Positions 52,428 to 62,427 of a DNA stretch of 64,000 nucleotides are shown piece by piece. Position 1 is the first letter of the stretch, and every line of letters begins with the position of its first letter. The stretch comes from Fibrisoma montanum (lineage in GTDB: Bacteria; Bacteroidota; Bacteroidia; Cytophagales; Spirosomataceae): the NCBI RefSeq assembly GCF_003583365.1, contig NZ_QXED01000001.1:1054001-1118000 (forward strand), in the 5' to 3' direction. The notes under the pieces were generated by a model, which saw only the letters and a program-made list of their open reading frames with translations, had not been told where the DNA came from and did no database searches. Made by a program: the position numbers and the translations under genes.

Positions 52428-53549
52428 TTAGCGTAACGATGTGGTGGCTACTGATACCCCCCCGCCTTGTTGCGTTGAAGCTGTTGTGCTATCAGATGGT
52501 GTTGCTGTTTCTTCAGCAGGCAGATACTTGGCAGCTTTCGCTTTCAAGTTTGCAGGAATTCGTGACGCATATTCCGGATATGAAGTGAGTAAAGGCTTTT
52601 GCTCAGCACACCACTTTTTCCATGACTCTTCATCTTCGACAATCAGACGAATACGCATAGAGAAGTGACCACGTCCGCAAACTTCCGTACAGGCAATTTC
52701 ATATCCAAAGTCCTGATTACCCAGCTCGTTACGCATCTGGTCAGTTGTCTTATCGGCAACGAACCAGAAACGAGTTGGCATACCAGGAACAGCATCCATC
52801 TTAACCCGCATGTGAGGAATAAAAACACTGTGCAGCACATCTCGGGCGCGGATTTTCAACAGTACTGGCTTATTCACCGGAATGTGCAACTCCGTAGTTG
52901 ATGTAAAGTCATCAAATGATGCCGGATCCGAGAAATCGATACCAGTGTCGTTGTTATTGTCGATAAGCTTGTAGTTGTAAGCACCCAGCTTATTGTTATC
53001 AACGCCGGGATAACGAGCGATCCAGTTAAATTGCTTTCCTACCAGCTCAACTACCTGAGCATCTGCCGGTGCCTCCGACATGATGTCCCGCCATGCACGC
53101 CAGCCCGTGAAGACCAGCAACGCCATTACGATTGCAGGAATTACAGTCCAGATCAACTCCAGCTTGTGGTTCTCAGGATAGTACGATGCTTTCCGCCCCG
53201 GACGATACTGATACCGGAACGAGAATACAAATAAGAGCGCATTGGTAATAAAAAACGCTACTGTAATGATTCCCATTGAAAGCCAGAACAAGAAATCGGT
53301 ACGGCGACCGTGCGGAGAAGACGCTTCAGGCAGGAAGTAGTTCGAAGCATGAGCAAACGACCATATTACGCCAACTAAACCGAAAACCAGAAAAATCAGA
53401 AATAATGCTCCGTTAATTCGGTTGCTATAACCAACTCGTTCTTCTTCGACTGGCCCGTTGACATTCTTTACAACAGCGGCCATCCGGGACACGACTAAAG
53501 CCGCCAATCCCAGAAAGATTACCGATAATAAAGCGATGATATATACCAT
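52428..53549 (-). CDS. ctaC: Cytochrome c oxidase subunit II
   Basis: 373 residues. Three hydrophobic segments lie in the first ~125 residues (one at the N-terminus, the others about 44-62 and 83-110), and the cupredoxin domain follows. CuA ligands are visible in HSVFIPHMRVKMD (His) and CTEVCGRGHFSM (two Cys, His, Met). The C-terminal tail of ~40 residues is Ala/Thr/Ser-rich and there is no fused cytochrome c, so electrons must come from separate cytochromes such as ActE or the mono-heme domain of ActA. Confidence 0.95.
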   Translation of the reverse strand: MVYIIALLSVIFLGLAALVVSRMAAVVKNVNGPVEEERVGYSNRINGALFLIFLVFGLVGVIWSFAHASNYFLPEASSPHGRRTDFLFWLSMGIITVAFFITNALLFVFSFRYQYRPGRKASYYPENHKLELIWTVIPAIVMALLVFTGWRAWRDIMSEAPADAQVVELVGKQFNWIARYPGVDNNKLGAYNYKLIDNNNDTGIDFSDPASFDDFTSTTELHIPVNKPVLLKIRARDVLHSVFIPHMRVKMDAVPGMPTRFWFVADKTTDQMRNELGNQDFGYEIACTEVCGRGHFSMRIRLIVEDEESWKKWCAEQKPLLTSYPEYASRIPANLKAKAAKYLPAEETATPSDSTTASTQQGGGVSVATTSLR

Positions 53550-53566
53550 TGTGTTACGGGGTTAAA

Positions 53567-54877
53567 CTAAATGTCGTGATGTAAAGCCTCTTCTAACATC
53601 GGGTGATTCTTAGGAATCAGATTCGCCTTTGTCAGTTGAGTTGATAGCGTCCATATAAATCCACAAGCGAAAATCAGGATCATGCCAAACTCAATTGGAC
53701 CAAAACCTCCGTTCTCACCGACTGTCCCCGGCATGATATTCGTGTAGAAGTCGAAGTAGTGACCAACGATGATCCCCCATGCAGCAATCTTCAGAAATAT
53801 ATATGTTCGTTTTGCATCCCTTGTCATAAGAACAAGGAATGGAAAAGCAAAGTTTAACAGAAGATTAATAAAAAATGGAGCCAGATATATACCACCATAC
53901 CCGCTGAACCGCTCTCTATAATAGATGCCTTCTTCAGGTAAGTTAGCGTAGTAGATCAGCATAAATTGAGCAAACCAGACGTACGTCCAGAAGATACTGA
54001 ACGCAAACATAAACTTGCCCAGATCATGCAGGTGGCTTTCATTAACAATCTTCAGATAACCCCGCTCTTTCAAGGTTACAACTGTTAGAGTGATAACAGC
54101 TAAACCCGTTACGTGCCAGCTCGCCAGTGTGTACCAGCCAAACATCGTACTGAACCAATGGGAGTCAATTGACATAACAAAATCCCAGGCCGACGTCGAC
54201 GACGTTACTGCGAACACAACCAGGAACGCTGTCCCGAACTTGATGCTTTTTTCGTAATAATCGGTTCCACCGTACAGGTCTTCCTGCAACGAGTAGTTCC
54301 GCAGCATACGCCATAATACGTACCAAAGCGTAAAATACAGGACAACGCGAATCAGGTAAAACGGTGTGTTCAGGAACCCTTGCTTACCGGCGATGATTGG
54401 ATCATACTCTTCGCTTTGAGGATCATACAACCCTTCATGCGTCCAGTGAAACAAATCGTGACCGGCAATAAAGAAAACTGCCAATACAACCACCCCCATA
54501 AATGGCAGATAAGCGGGCATTGCTTCCGGAATCCGTTTGAACGCCGACGACCAGCCTGCCTGTGCCAGATAGTTGTACGAGATAAAAAACATGCCAATCA
54601 CTGAGATACCAGTGAAGTAGATTGCATTCAACCAGACGTTTGCCCACAAGCGGGTTGTCCATTTGAAAGCATGGTGCGCTCCCTCGTCACCTGCGCTGGC
54701 GCCAACGCCATGAGTTACTTCATGGGTTTCATGACCACCAGCGCCGGATGCCAATAGAAAAGAACCGAGCGCTACTAAAGCTACGCCAGCACCAATGCCA
54801 ATTAACAGTCGACGTTTTGCGGCCGGCGTAAATTCATATTGTTCATCCAGTGACGGTATTGCGTGAGCAGATGCCAT
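53567..54877 (-). CDS. actF: Alternative Complex III subunit ActF (quinone-binding membrane subunit)
   Basis: 436 residues with about ten hydrophobic helices, related to ActC/NrfD but shorter. Typical ActF sequences include FHWTHEGLYD and SSTSAWDFVMSIDSHWFSTMF. The N-terminal ~90 residues contain a glycine/histidine-rich periplasmic loop (GGHETHEVTHGVGAS). In Alternative Complex III it forms half of the membrane arm together with ActC. A 98-bp gap separates it from actE, the largest in this part of the operon, and shows no consensus promoter. Confidence 0.92.
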   Translation of the reverse strand: MASAHAIPSLDEQYEFTPAAKRRLLIGIGAGVALVALGSFLLASGAGGHETHEVTHGVGASAGDEGAHHAFKWTTRLWANVWLNAIYFTGISVIGMFFISYNYLAQAGWSSAFKRIPEAMPAYLPFMGVVVLAVFFIAGHDLFHWTHEGLYDPQSEEYDPIIAGKQGFLNTPFYLIRVVLYFTLWYVLWRMLRNYSLQEDLYGGTDYYEKSIKFGTAFLVVFAVTSSTSAWDFVMSIDSHWFSTMFGWYTLASWHVTGLAVITLTVVTLKERGYLKIVNESHLHDLGKFMFAFSIFWTYVWFAQFMLIYYANLPEEGIYYRERFSGYGGIYLAPFFINLLLNFAFPFLVLMTRDAKRTYIFLKIAAWGIIVGHYFDFYTNIMPGTVGENGGFGPIEFGMILIFACGFIWTLSTQLTKANLIPKNHPMLEEALHHDI

Positions 54878-54975
54878 TTAGTTAAGTATTGAATGTAGAC
54901 GTTTGACCGTTGATATCAACTCCTCATGCTTTGATTAGATCACATACAGGATTATGGAATCAACTGTCTGAAAGA

Positions 54976-55581
54976 TTATCCTTGTTGTAATTTGTGAACG
55001 TATTGAACAATCTTCCACCGCTCCTCCGGAGTCATTTGTGAACCGTGGGGCCACATACGACCTTTTCCGTGCGTGATTACGTGGAAAATATGTCCGTCAT
55101 TCATGCTCTTGTATGCATCGGCCGAGTAACTGGGTACCCCTTTGTACTCCTTACCTACCAGACCATCCCCTTTACCTCCTTCGCCATGGCAATGGATGCA
55201 ATAACGGCCATAGAGCAGCTTTCCTTCCTCCAGAGTTCGTTCTGTCTCAGGAATAGGGTTAGTTAAAACCCGTTCAGCCAGCGCAATGCTGTCTTTAGGG
55301 ATATTGTAAATCATCAAATCCACTGTGGTCGTGTCGCTTTCACCGTATCTTATATGATAGTTCGGACGAGACACTGTACCACGAGCCGGTTCCCGCATAT
55401 TCAATCCAGTTGGATTTACAGCGTTGGTTCGAACCTGCTTATACGGCTCGTAGGCAACCGGATCATACATCTGAGGAGCAAATTCCAGCCCGGTATCATC
55501 ATGGTCACGTTTGCAGGCAGTTCCGCCAACTAACAACCCGATGAGCACTATCGCTGTTACGCCCGTATGCTTGGTGATCAT
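54976..55581 (-). CDS. actE: Alternative Complex III subunit ActE, mono-heme cytochrome c lipoprotein
   Basis: 201 residues. The signal peptide ends in a lipobox (VGGTACKR), so the protein is likely lipid-anchored by its N-terminal Cys. One CxxCH heme site (YCIHCHGEGGKGDG) and the distal Met in GRMWPHGSQMTPEER are visible. It carries electrons from the complex to cytochrome oxidase or a soluble carrier. It lies 12 bp behind actD. Confidence 0.93.
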   Translation of the reverse strand: MITKHTGVTAIVLIGLLVGGTACKRDHDDTGLEFAPQMYDPVAYEPYKQVRTNAVNPTGLNMREPARGTVSRPNYHIRYGESDTTTVDLMIYNIPKDSIALAERVLTNPIPETERTLEEGKLLYGRYCIHCHGEGGKGDGLVGKEYKGVPSYSADAYKSMNDGHIFHVITHGKGRMWPHGSQMTPEERWKIVQYVHKLQQG

Positions 55582-55593
55582 TGTTAATCTTGA

Positions 55594-56127
55594 TTAAAAC
55601 TGTTTGACGTTTACTTCGGCTGCTCCTGAGCTTCTTAAAAGCTGCTCTATGTCTCCTTCAGCAAGCTTGTTCTTGCTTAAGTCGATAGCCATTGCAAACT
55701 TGTTATCGGTGGTTCTCAGATCAAACATCAACGGTTTCACCGTTGGCCCGAGACCGTTGGAAACCAGGAATGTTCCCACCATCCCAAGTGCACAAAACAG
55801 TACCGTTAACTCGAAGATAACCGGTATGTAAACCGGGAATGAATAAGAGTCTTTACCGCCCACAATCATTGGCCAGTCGAACCCTTCGGTGTATGCAGTT
55901 AACAATAACGCCGTAGTTGTTCCAGACAAAGCAAATAAGAAGGCAGCAATACCCAAACGAGAACGAGGATGACCTAAGGCAACATCAAGTCCGTGAATGG
56001 GAAAAGGTGTGTAAACTTCATGAATCCGCACACCTGCCTGTTTTACATCTTTTACGGCCTTCAGTACTACGTCGTCATCATCATAAATGCCGACCAGGAA
56101 CTTACCGTTACCGTTCACATCTGCCAT
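55594..56127 (-). CDS. actD: Alternative Complex III subunit ActD (DUF3341)
   Basis: 177 residues. The N-terminal part is soluble with the DUF3341 segment KFLVGIYDDDDVVLKAVKDV, then VYTPFPIHGLDVALG, and two transmembrane helices follow (about 60-80 and 100-125). ActD clamps ActC and ActF in known structures. It is encoded between actC (77-bp gap) and actE. Confidence 0.93.
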   Translation of the reverse strand: MADVNGNGKFLVGIYDDDDVVLKAVKDVKQAGVRIHEVYTPFPIHGLDVALGHPRSRLGIAAFLFALSGTTTALLLTAYTEGFDWPMIVGGKDSYSFPVYIPVIFELTVLFCALGMVGTFLVSNGLGPTVKPLMFDLRTTDNKFAMAIDLSKNKLAEGDIEQLLRSSGAAEVNVKQF

Positions 56128-56204
56128 ATTCAGTGTTTATCACTTAGGGTTTGCAGCAGGCAGTTTGCTTACTTTTACTAACAGACTGCCTGCTTTGAAC
56201 TGGT

Positions 56205-57632
56205 TTATTCTACGTTTTTGTTAAATGCGGGGTTCGTCACTCGTTCACCTTTGGCCACACCTGATACTGACTTTGGCAGCTTTTCAGACGAAGACTTGAT
56301 GATGGCTTTTACTTCGGCCATGTTCACTACTGGCAGGAACTTTGCAAACAGCAGGAACAAGGTGAAAAAGAGACCAAACGAGAAGATATAGTCACTGATG
56401 TCGAACAAGGTGGGATGAAACATTGCCCAGCTCGACGGCAGGTAATCGCGGTGCAGCGAGGTAACAATAATCACAAACCGCTCGAACCACATACCGATGT
56501 TTACGACAACTGACAGCGTGAACGTCCATACTACGCTCCGACGGATTGTCCGTGACCAGAAAAGCTGCGGAGAAATTACGTTGCAGGTCATCATGGCCCA
56601 GTAAGCCCACCAGTAAGGACCAGTTGCCCGGTTGATAAAGGCGTAGCTTTCAAACTCAACCTGAGAATACCAGGCAATGAAGAATTCTGTCAGATAAGCT
56701 ACCCCAACGATTGAACCAGTCAGTGTAATGACCTTGTTCATTGACTCGATGTGCTCAACCGTAATGTAATCTTCCAGTTTGAAAACGACCCGGATAATCA
56801 GCATCAGGTTTTGCACCATAGCAAACCCAGAGAAGATAGCCCCTGCCACGAAGTATGGCGGGAAAATGGTCGTGTGCCAACCTGGGATTACCGACGTAGC
56901 AAAGTCAAAGCTTACAATCGTATGTACTGATAATACAAGAGGAGTTGAGAGACCTGCCAGAATCAAGCTCATGTATTCGTACCGAGCCCAGGTCTTGGCC
57001 GAACCATTCCAGCCCATAGACAGTGCTCCGTAGATGTAGCGTGATACTTTGCTACGAGCCCGGTCGCGAATGGTAGCTAGGTCAGGAATCAGACCCATAT
57101 ACCAGAACACAAGTGATACGGTAAAGTATGTGCTGATTGCAAATACGTCCCATACCAGGGGCGACTTGAAGTTTACCCACAAAGAGCCCCAGGTGTTCGG
57201 CAGTGGTAATGCCCAGTAGGCCAGCCAAGGACGGCCCATGTGCATCAGGATAAAGCTGGCGGCACAAATAACGGCGAAGATCGTCATTGCCTCAGCCGCC
57301 CGGTTTACAGCCGTCCGCCACTTTTGGCGAAACAGCAGCAGGATCGCCGAAATAAGCGTACCAGCGTGACCGATACCTACCCACCATACGAAGTTGGTAA
57401 TGTCCCAGGCCCAGCCGATGGTTTTATTCAATCCCCAGACGCCTAGTCCTTCCCACCAGGTCCAGAACACGCAGGCTGTTCCGTAGAGTAGCACAATCAC
57501 CGAGATGGTAAAAGCGATCGTCCATTCACGAGTAGGACGGCCTTCTACCTGTCTGCTGACATCCTCCGTCACGTCGGCATAGGTCTTGCCTCCTGTGACT
57601 AATGGAGTTCTTACGGCTGATGTAACATGCAT
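56205..57632 (-). CDS. actC: Alternative Complex III subunit ActC (NrfD-like quinol-binding)
   Basis: 475 residues with about ten hydrophobic helices. NrfD/PsrC features are visible in [20 protein letters not shown] and [15 protein letters not shown]. ActC holds the menaquinol oxidation site next to the iron-sulfur subunit ActB and may be part of a proton path. It starts 36 bp after actB. The C-terminal 40 residues are hydrophilic and lysine-rich. Confidence 0.94.
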   Translation of the reverse strand: MHVTSAVRTPLVTGGKTYADVTEDVSRQVEGRPTREWTIAFTISVIVLLYGTACVFWTWWEGLGVWGLNKTIGWAWDITNFVWWVGIGHAGTLISAILLLFRQKWRTAVNRAAEAMTIFAVICAASFILMHMGRPWLAYWALPLPNTWGSLWVNFKSPLVWDVFAISTYFTVSLVFWYMGLIPDLATIRDRARSKVSRYIYGALSMGWNGSAKTWARYEYMSLILAGLSTPLVLSVHTIVSFDFATSVIPGWHTTIFPPYFVAGAIFSGFAMVQNLMLIIRVVFKLEDYITVEHIESMNKVITLTGSIVGVAYLTEFFIAWYSQVEFESYAFINRATGPYWWAYWAMMTCNVISPQLFWSRTIRRSVVWTFTLSVVVNIGMWFERFVIIVTSLHRDYLPSSWAMFHPTLFDISDYIFSFGLFFTLFLLFAKFLPVVNMAEVKAIIKSSSEKLPKSVSGVAKGERVTNPAFNKNVE

Positions 57633-57668
57633 GGAATTTTCTAATTAAGTCGTTTAATCAAATTTACT

Positions 57669-60600
57669 CTACACCTGCGATTCCTGACGAGTTTCCTGCT
57701 GAGGCACCTGGTCCTTGTTACGGATCTTGGTCAGGTACGAAATCTGCGGTCTTACGTTAATTTCTTCCAGTACGTGGAAGGCCCGGCCAGTCGTCTCTTT
57801 TTCCAGAATTTGGGAGATCGTGCTTTCGGGGTTATTCATGTCCCCAAAAATGATGGCGTTTGTTGGGCAGGCTTGTGCACAGGCGCTTTGAATCTCGTCA
57901 GGCAATGGCCGACGACGCTCTTTCTTAGCCGTCAGTTTACCTTCCTGAATACGCTGCACACAGAACGAGCACTTTTCGATAACCCCCCGTGAACGAACCG
58001 TTACGTCGGGGTTCAGCACCATTTTACCCAGGTCATTATTGAAATGATAATCGAAATTATCATTGTCAAAGTATTTCCACCAGTTGAAGCGACGCACTTT
58101 GTACGGGCAGTTGTTGGCGCAGTAACGCGTACCGATACAGCGGTTATACGTCATCTGGTTCAAGCCCTCAGTGCTGTGCGTTGTTGCCAGTACCGGACAA
58201 ACTGTTTCGCAGGGTGCGTTACTGCAGTGCTGGCAAAGCATCGGCTGGAACGTTACTTCCGGATTTGCCGAAGCCGTTTCCAGGCCTTTTACATCTTCAG
58301 CTTCAGCATCGCTGCTATAGTAGCGGTCAATCCGAATCCAGTGCATTTCGCGACGATTAATAACTTCTTCGCGACCAACTACCTGAATGTTATTTTCGGA
58401 AATACAGCCAACTACGCAGGCATTACAACCGATACATGAGTTCAGGTCAATGACCATACCCCACGAATGATTCGGTTTGCCGTAGCCATGCCACAACGTG
58501 ATATTCGTTGGGTCAGTCGGCCCTTCTGACGTTTCGACTTTCGGCAGATAGCGGCCTGCCATGGGGTTCTTCTGGTAGTCGGCAAGTTTAGCCTCCTGAA
58601 CCACAGCCCGACGCCCCATCACAGTGTCGTGTGTCTGCGTCTGAGCAATTTCATGGGTGCCCCCCGCTTTTTCAACTTTGGCATTGAAAGCAGCGAACAC
58701 TACGTGTCCATTGACGATACCAGCTAATGGGTAAGCATTCTTACCAACATTGTTTGCTGACTTACCGGCTTTCTCACGACCATAACCGATGGCAATTGAA
58801 ACCGTGTTATCTGCCTGACCAGGCTGAATCAGAACCGGCAGCTCAACAGACTTATCATTGACCGTTACGGTTACCAGATCATTCTGCTGTACGCCCAGAT
58901 CATTGGCCGTTTTTTGAGAAACAGCCGCATAATTGTCCCAGCAGGCTTTCGAAACCGGATCGGGTACTTCCTGCAACCATGGGTTGTTAGCCATTGAACC
59001 GGTTCCGAGGTTAACACTTTCATAAAGAGCTAACTCCATTCCCTCGGTTGGCTTATACCGCTGAGCAATACCGGTTGCAGCCTGCGCCAGGTTGCCAGCG
59101 AACGTTGCCCCACCAGCAGCCGCAGCACGACCTTTGTTTGGCTCAAATACACCGTCATTCAGGGCTTTGATCCAGAATGCGTCAAATGAATCAAAACCGC
59201 TTGCCTGAGGATAATAATTTGTACGCCAGTAGTTTTTCAGATACGTCTGGTAATCATTTGGACGACCTGCCCAGGTAAGCAGGCTGGACTCAAACTGACG
59301 TGTCTTGAAAATATGCGTGATTGCCGGTTGCATGAGGCTATAGAACCCTTGTCTCGGTTCAGCATCGCCCCAGCACTCCAGGAAGTGAGGAGCCGGCGTA
59401 ATGTACTTGCAAAGTGACGCCGTTTCGTCGGCCCGATCCGCAAAGGATAATGACAAGGCCACTCGCGGTAGTGCCTGAGCTAATTCGGCGCCACGCGGAT
59501 GGTCATACACGGGGTTAGCGGCAAAAAACATGACCGCTCCAACTCGTCCTCCCTTTACATCATCAACGAAGGCATTGAACTGCTGATCGTTCCCCTGGCG
59601 GTAATTAACCGGAGTATTCAGATCAATTGTTGTACCATAACTACCCAGCAGACTATTCAGCGCATTAACAACAACCTGAATGTTCGGATCATTGGAGCCG
59701 GCAACAACCAGTGCACGACCACGAGCCTGAACCAGATCATTGGCTGCTTTGTCGAGGTTTGCAACGTTGACAGCCGGAGCACTGATCGACGTACCGCCTA
59801 ATTTGGCAGCGACCCGATTATATAGTGCCGCCACCACCAGGCCTTCCTGCGAAGGTTTGATGGCAGTCCGATAGTCAGCATTTGCACCTGTCATTGACAT
59901 GCCTGTCTCGAACTGATAGTGCCGGGACATTTCTTTCTTGCCATTGCCGATAGCCCCTACTTTCCGGGTCAATGCATACGGCTTTGCGTGCTCCAATGGA
60001 GCAATCCACGTACCCAGAAAATCAGCATTGATACTGACAATCGTTTGAGCACGGCTGAAGTCATACGATGGAATGACTGGGCGGCCGAACGATAACTGGT
60101 TTGCCTGAATAATACCAAAGGCCGAGTTAGCATCGTACATGATGTGGCGAGCCGTCGGATAACGGGCCACAAAATCAGCGATAACAGCCTTGGTAGTTGG
60201 GCTAAGGACAGTTGACGAAACTATGCGAATGGCACCACCCCGCGACGCAACCGAATTTAGCTGGTTAACGATTTCCCGATCGACCGTTGGCCAGTCGATC
60301 GCAGCATCACCGCGACGAGGGCCGTTCAGCTTATCGATGTCGTACAAGGACAAAACAGATGCCTGTGCACGAGCGGTTGTTCCACCAAACGTAACTGATG
60401 AAGACGGATTACCTTCAACTTTGATTGGCCGACCCTCTCGGGTTTCTACCAATATGCTGGCGTAATCGCCCCGATCTACGTATGTAGAAGCGTAGTAGTC
60501 AGATATTGTCGGAAAAGTCCGTTCAGGTTTATTTAAGTAAGTAGTAGCCTTACGCACTGGCGCTTCGCAAGCTGCTAATGAAACAGCGGCTACGCTAAAG

Positions 60601-60773
60601 CCCATTGCTTTTAAAAAATCACGGCGTTGGGTATTTCCTCCAAACAACCCATCCGGATCGCTAGCAGAATTTGCATCAGGATTTGCGAACTCACTGTTAG
60701 CATTCTTTACGAATGCTGGATCGTTGCGCAACTCCTCGACACCCTTCCAATACCGTTTGTTTGTATTTTCCAT
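57669..60773 (-). CDS. actB: Alternative Complex III subunit ActB (iron-sulfur, molybdopterin-oxidoreductase-like)
   Basis: 1034 residues. A twin-arginine signal (TQRRDFLKAMGFSVAAVSL) lies ~50 residues in, as is usual for this 'Tat-variant' family. The middle (about 80-750) follows the molybdopterin oxidoreductase fold but serves without Mo in known homologues. The C-terminal ferredoxin part has four Cys clusters: CIGCNACVVGC, CQHCSNAPCETVCP, CIGTRYCANNCP and CSFCVQRIQ with CAQACP. The third cluster carries Arg/Thr in place of the second Cys, as expected for a [3Fe-4S] or altered site. It links quinol oxidation to the hemes of ActA. Confidence 0.95.
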   Translation of the reverse strand: MENTNKRYWKGVEELRNDPAFVKNANSEFANPDANSASDPDGLFGGNTQRRDFLKAMGFSVAAVSLAACEAPVRKATTYLNKPERTFPTISDYYASTYVDRGDYASILVETREGRPIKVEGNPSSSVTFGGTTARAQASVLSLYDIDKLNGPRRGDAAIDWPTVDREIVNQLNSVASRGGAIRIVSSTVLSPTTKAVIADFVARYPTARHIMYDANSAFGIIQANQLSFGRPVIPSYDFSRAQTIVSINADFLGTWIAPLEHAKPYALTRKVGAIGNGKKEMSRHYQFETGMSMTGANADYRTAIKPSQEGLVVAALYNRVAAKLGGTSISAPAVNVANLDKAANDLVQARGRALVVAGSNDPNIQVVVNALNSLLGSYGTTIDLNTPVNYRQGNDQQFNAFVDDVKGGRVGAVMFFAANPVYDHPRGAELAQALPRVALSLSFADRADETASLCKYITPAPHFLECWGDAEPRQGFYSLMQPAITHIFKTRQFESSLLTWAGRPNDYQTYLKNYWRTNYYPQASGFDSFDAFWIKALNDGVFEPNKGRAAAAGGATFAGNLAQAATGIAQRYKPTEGMELALYESVNLGTGSMANNPWLQEVPDPVSKACWDNYAAVSQKTANDLGVQQNDLVTVTVNDKSVELPVLIQPGQADNTVSIAIGYGREKAGKSANNVGKNAYPLAGIVNGHVVFAAFNAKVEKAGGTHEIAQTQTHDTVMGRRAVVQEAKLADYQKNPMAGRYLPKVETSEGPTDPTNITLWHGYGKPNHSWGMVIDLNSCIGCNACVVGCISENNIQVVGREEVINRREMHWIRIDRYYSSDAEAEDVKGLETASANPEVTFQPMLCQHCSNAPCETVCPVLATTHSTEGLNQMTYNRCIGTRYCANNCPYKVRRFNWWKYFDNDNFDYHFNNDLGKMVLNPDVTVRSRGVIEKCSFCVQRIQEGKLTAKKERRRPLPDEIQSACAQACPTNAIIFGDMNNPESTISQILEKETTGRAFHVLEEINVRPQISYLTKIRNKDQVPQQETRQESQV

Positions 60774-60816
60774 GCGTGCTGTGATACGATATGATTACCC
60801 TTTATGCGAGCCTGAA

Positions 60817-62121
60817 TTAATAATGGCACTTCGAACACTCCAAACCACCAATATTAGCCACTTTAAGCGGCTCTTTGCTTTCCTTGCGGTGAAGGGCAAC
60901 CAACTTATCGTAGTAAGCGTTGTCTTTCGTATTCACCTCGGTTTTACGGTGGCAGTCAATACACCATCCCATCGTCAGAGAGGAGCGCTGCTCTACTACT
61001 TCCATCTTTTCAATTTCGCCGTGGCACGTCTGGCATTGGACATTACCAACATTGACGTGCTGAGCGTGGTTGAAATAAGCGAAGTCAGGGAGGTTGTGCA
61101 CACGAACCCACTCAATCGGACGATTTTGCTCGATAGCAGCGTAAATCTTCTGAATCTCAGGTGACTCTTTCTTAATCACCCCGTGACAGTTCATACAGAT
61201 GTTAGCTGACGGAATATGAGCAGATTTTCCTTTGTTAACGCCTGTATGGCAGTAGTTACAATCGATTTTATACTGTCCGGCATGCAGCTTGTGTGAATAA
61301 GCAATCGGCTGCTTGGGGGCATAGCCCTGTTGAATACCGATGCTGTAAAGCCCATCGACAGACTCTTTCGTTACCACAAAAATGAAGAGCCAGATTACAA
61401 TCGAACGGATTGTCGAATTGTTAACCGCATTGGTCAGACCGTCACGCAGGCGCTGTGCCAAAGGTACTGCTGTAGCCCCCTCCCCTGTAGCCACCGGAGA
61501 AACAGCCCGCGACAGGATCGTTACGATCACCAGCAACACACCCAGAACAAGCAGCATCACTACCAGCAGTGCCACCAGAACAAACGTGAAAAGCTCAGAA
61601 GGACCTCCTACAGAACCGTCGCCGTTTTCAGCAGATGCCCCACCACCGCCACGAGCCTGTGCCTGACCAGCTCCGCCTACTGAAGCTTGTGCCGGAGCAC
61701 TTGCCTGATCAACGTAAGCCAGAATCCCTTTGATGTCGTCGTCCGTCAGGTTCGGGAAGCTCGACATCTGGATTTTGTTGTATTTGTTAAACACCTGAAC
61801 GGCATACGGATCCCCACTGGCAATAACTGCCGATGAGTTACGAATCCACCTGATCAACCAGTCTTCACCCGGTGTCCGCTGACGAACTCCTTTCAAGCCT
61901 GGACCAACCACTACTTCATCAGTTACGGCGTGGCACTGCGCACAGTTGTTGGTGAACAATGCCTTCCCTTTTTCAGCGTCGCCACCACTGGCGGCTGCTG
62001 GAGTAGCTGCGGCAGGGCCACCACCTGCAGCCGCAACCGAATCCTGCGCGTCTGCCTGGCCCCCTAACAGCAACGCCAGAGACAAGGATAGCGCCCCGCA
62101 AAGCTTCGATAAGCGACTCAT
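60817..62121 (-). CDS. actA: Alternative Complex III subunit ActA, hexaheme form with fused mono-heme domain
   Basis: 434 residues from ATG 62121, which opens directly into a signal peptide (LSKLCGALSLSLALLLGGQADA); the frame reaches 62160. An Ala/Gly-rich linker leads to a class I cytochrome c domain (about 40-145, heme site CAQCH, distal Met in MSSFPNL). A second linker and two hydrophobic segments follow, then the multi-heme ActA part with CNYCH, CMNCH, CQTCH, CIDCH and CSKCH. Six hemes are thus predicted, against five in the Rhodothermus protein. The fused domain may be the exit to oxidase. Confidence 0.94.
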   Translation of the reverse strand: MSRLSKLCGALSLSLALLLGGQADAQDSVAAAGGGPAAATPAAASGGDAEKGKALFTNNCAQCHAVTDEVVVGPGLKGVRQRTPGEDWLIRWIRNSSAVIASGDPYAVQVFNKYNKIQMSSFPNLTDDDIKGILAYVDQASAPAQASVGGAGQAQARGGGGASAENGDGSVGGPSELFTFVLVALLVVMLLVLGVLLVIVTILSRAVSPVATGEGATAVPLAQRLRDGLTNAVNNSTIRSIVIWLFIFVVTKESVDGLYSIGIQQGYAPKQPIAYSHKLHAGQYKIDCNYCHTGVNKGKSAHIPSANICMNCHGVIKKESPEIQKIYAAIEQNRPIEWVRVHNLPDFAYFNHAQHVNVGNVQCQTCHGEIEKMEVVEQRSSLTMGWCIDCHRKTEVNTKDNAYYDKLVALHRKESKEPLKVANIGGLECSKCHY

Positions 62122-62181
62122 TTTAAAAGATATATTAATTGAGTTTGTCAACATATTCACTAATGCCTTTTTACCGGCTCA

Positions 62182-62215
62182 CAAAAGTACGACACGATTG
62201 CTGGATAGGCAAAAA
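62182..62215 (-). promoter_or_regulatory. Promoter of the act-cox operon
   Basis: On the minus strand TACTTTTG (62182-62189) matches the -7 consensus, and TTTTTG (62210-62215) stands 20 bp upstream at the -33 place. This is the best promoter in the window. The start codon of actA follows about 60 bp downstream. Confidence 0.75.
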
Positions 62216-62247
62216 TTGAGGTTTAGATATTTTTAATCCTCAATTTT
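62212..62247. promoter_or_regulatory. Inverted repeat overlapping the -33 of the act promoter
   Basis: Perfect 10-nt arms (AAAATTGAGG at 62212-62221 and its complement at 62238-62247) with a 16-nt AT-rich centre. The near arm covers part of the -33 element, so a bound protein could block or help RNA polymerase. No known regulator motif is recognised. Confidence 0.45.
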
Positions 62248-62342
62248 ATTTATATACATTCTAAGTAAGCCCATTACGGGCTCGTTTTAAGCACATTTCG
62301 ATTTCATAACTATTTGTTTAATGGGATGTTCAGGCAAAAAAA

Positions 62343-62388
62343 TTGCCATCTGATTCATTACCTATAAAAAAGGTAGATCAGATGGCAA
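62343..62388 (-). terminator. Terminator of the tRNA-Cys gene
   Basis: Perfect 12-bp arms (62343-62354 and 62377-62388), with an inner TACCT/AGGTA pairing. Seven T residues follow on the minus strand (62336-62342). It lies 40 bp behind the tRNA. Confidence 0.85.
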
Positions 62389-62427
62389 TACGTGTATGCA
62401 ACGTACCTGTTGCGCTTACTATGGGTG

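Noticed and set aside
61292-61300. Single DnaA-box match TGTGAATAA inside actA
   Set aside because: One isolated match in coding sequence is expected by chance.
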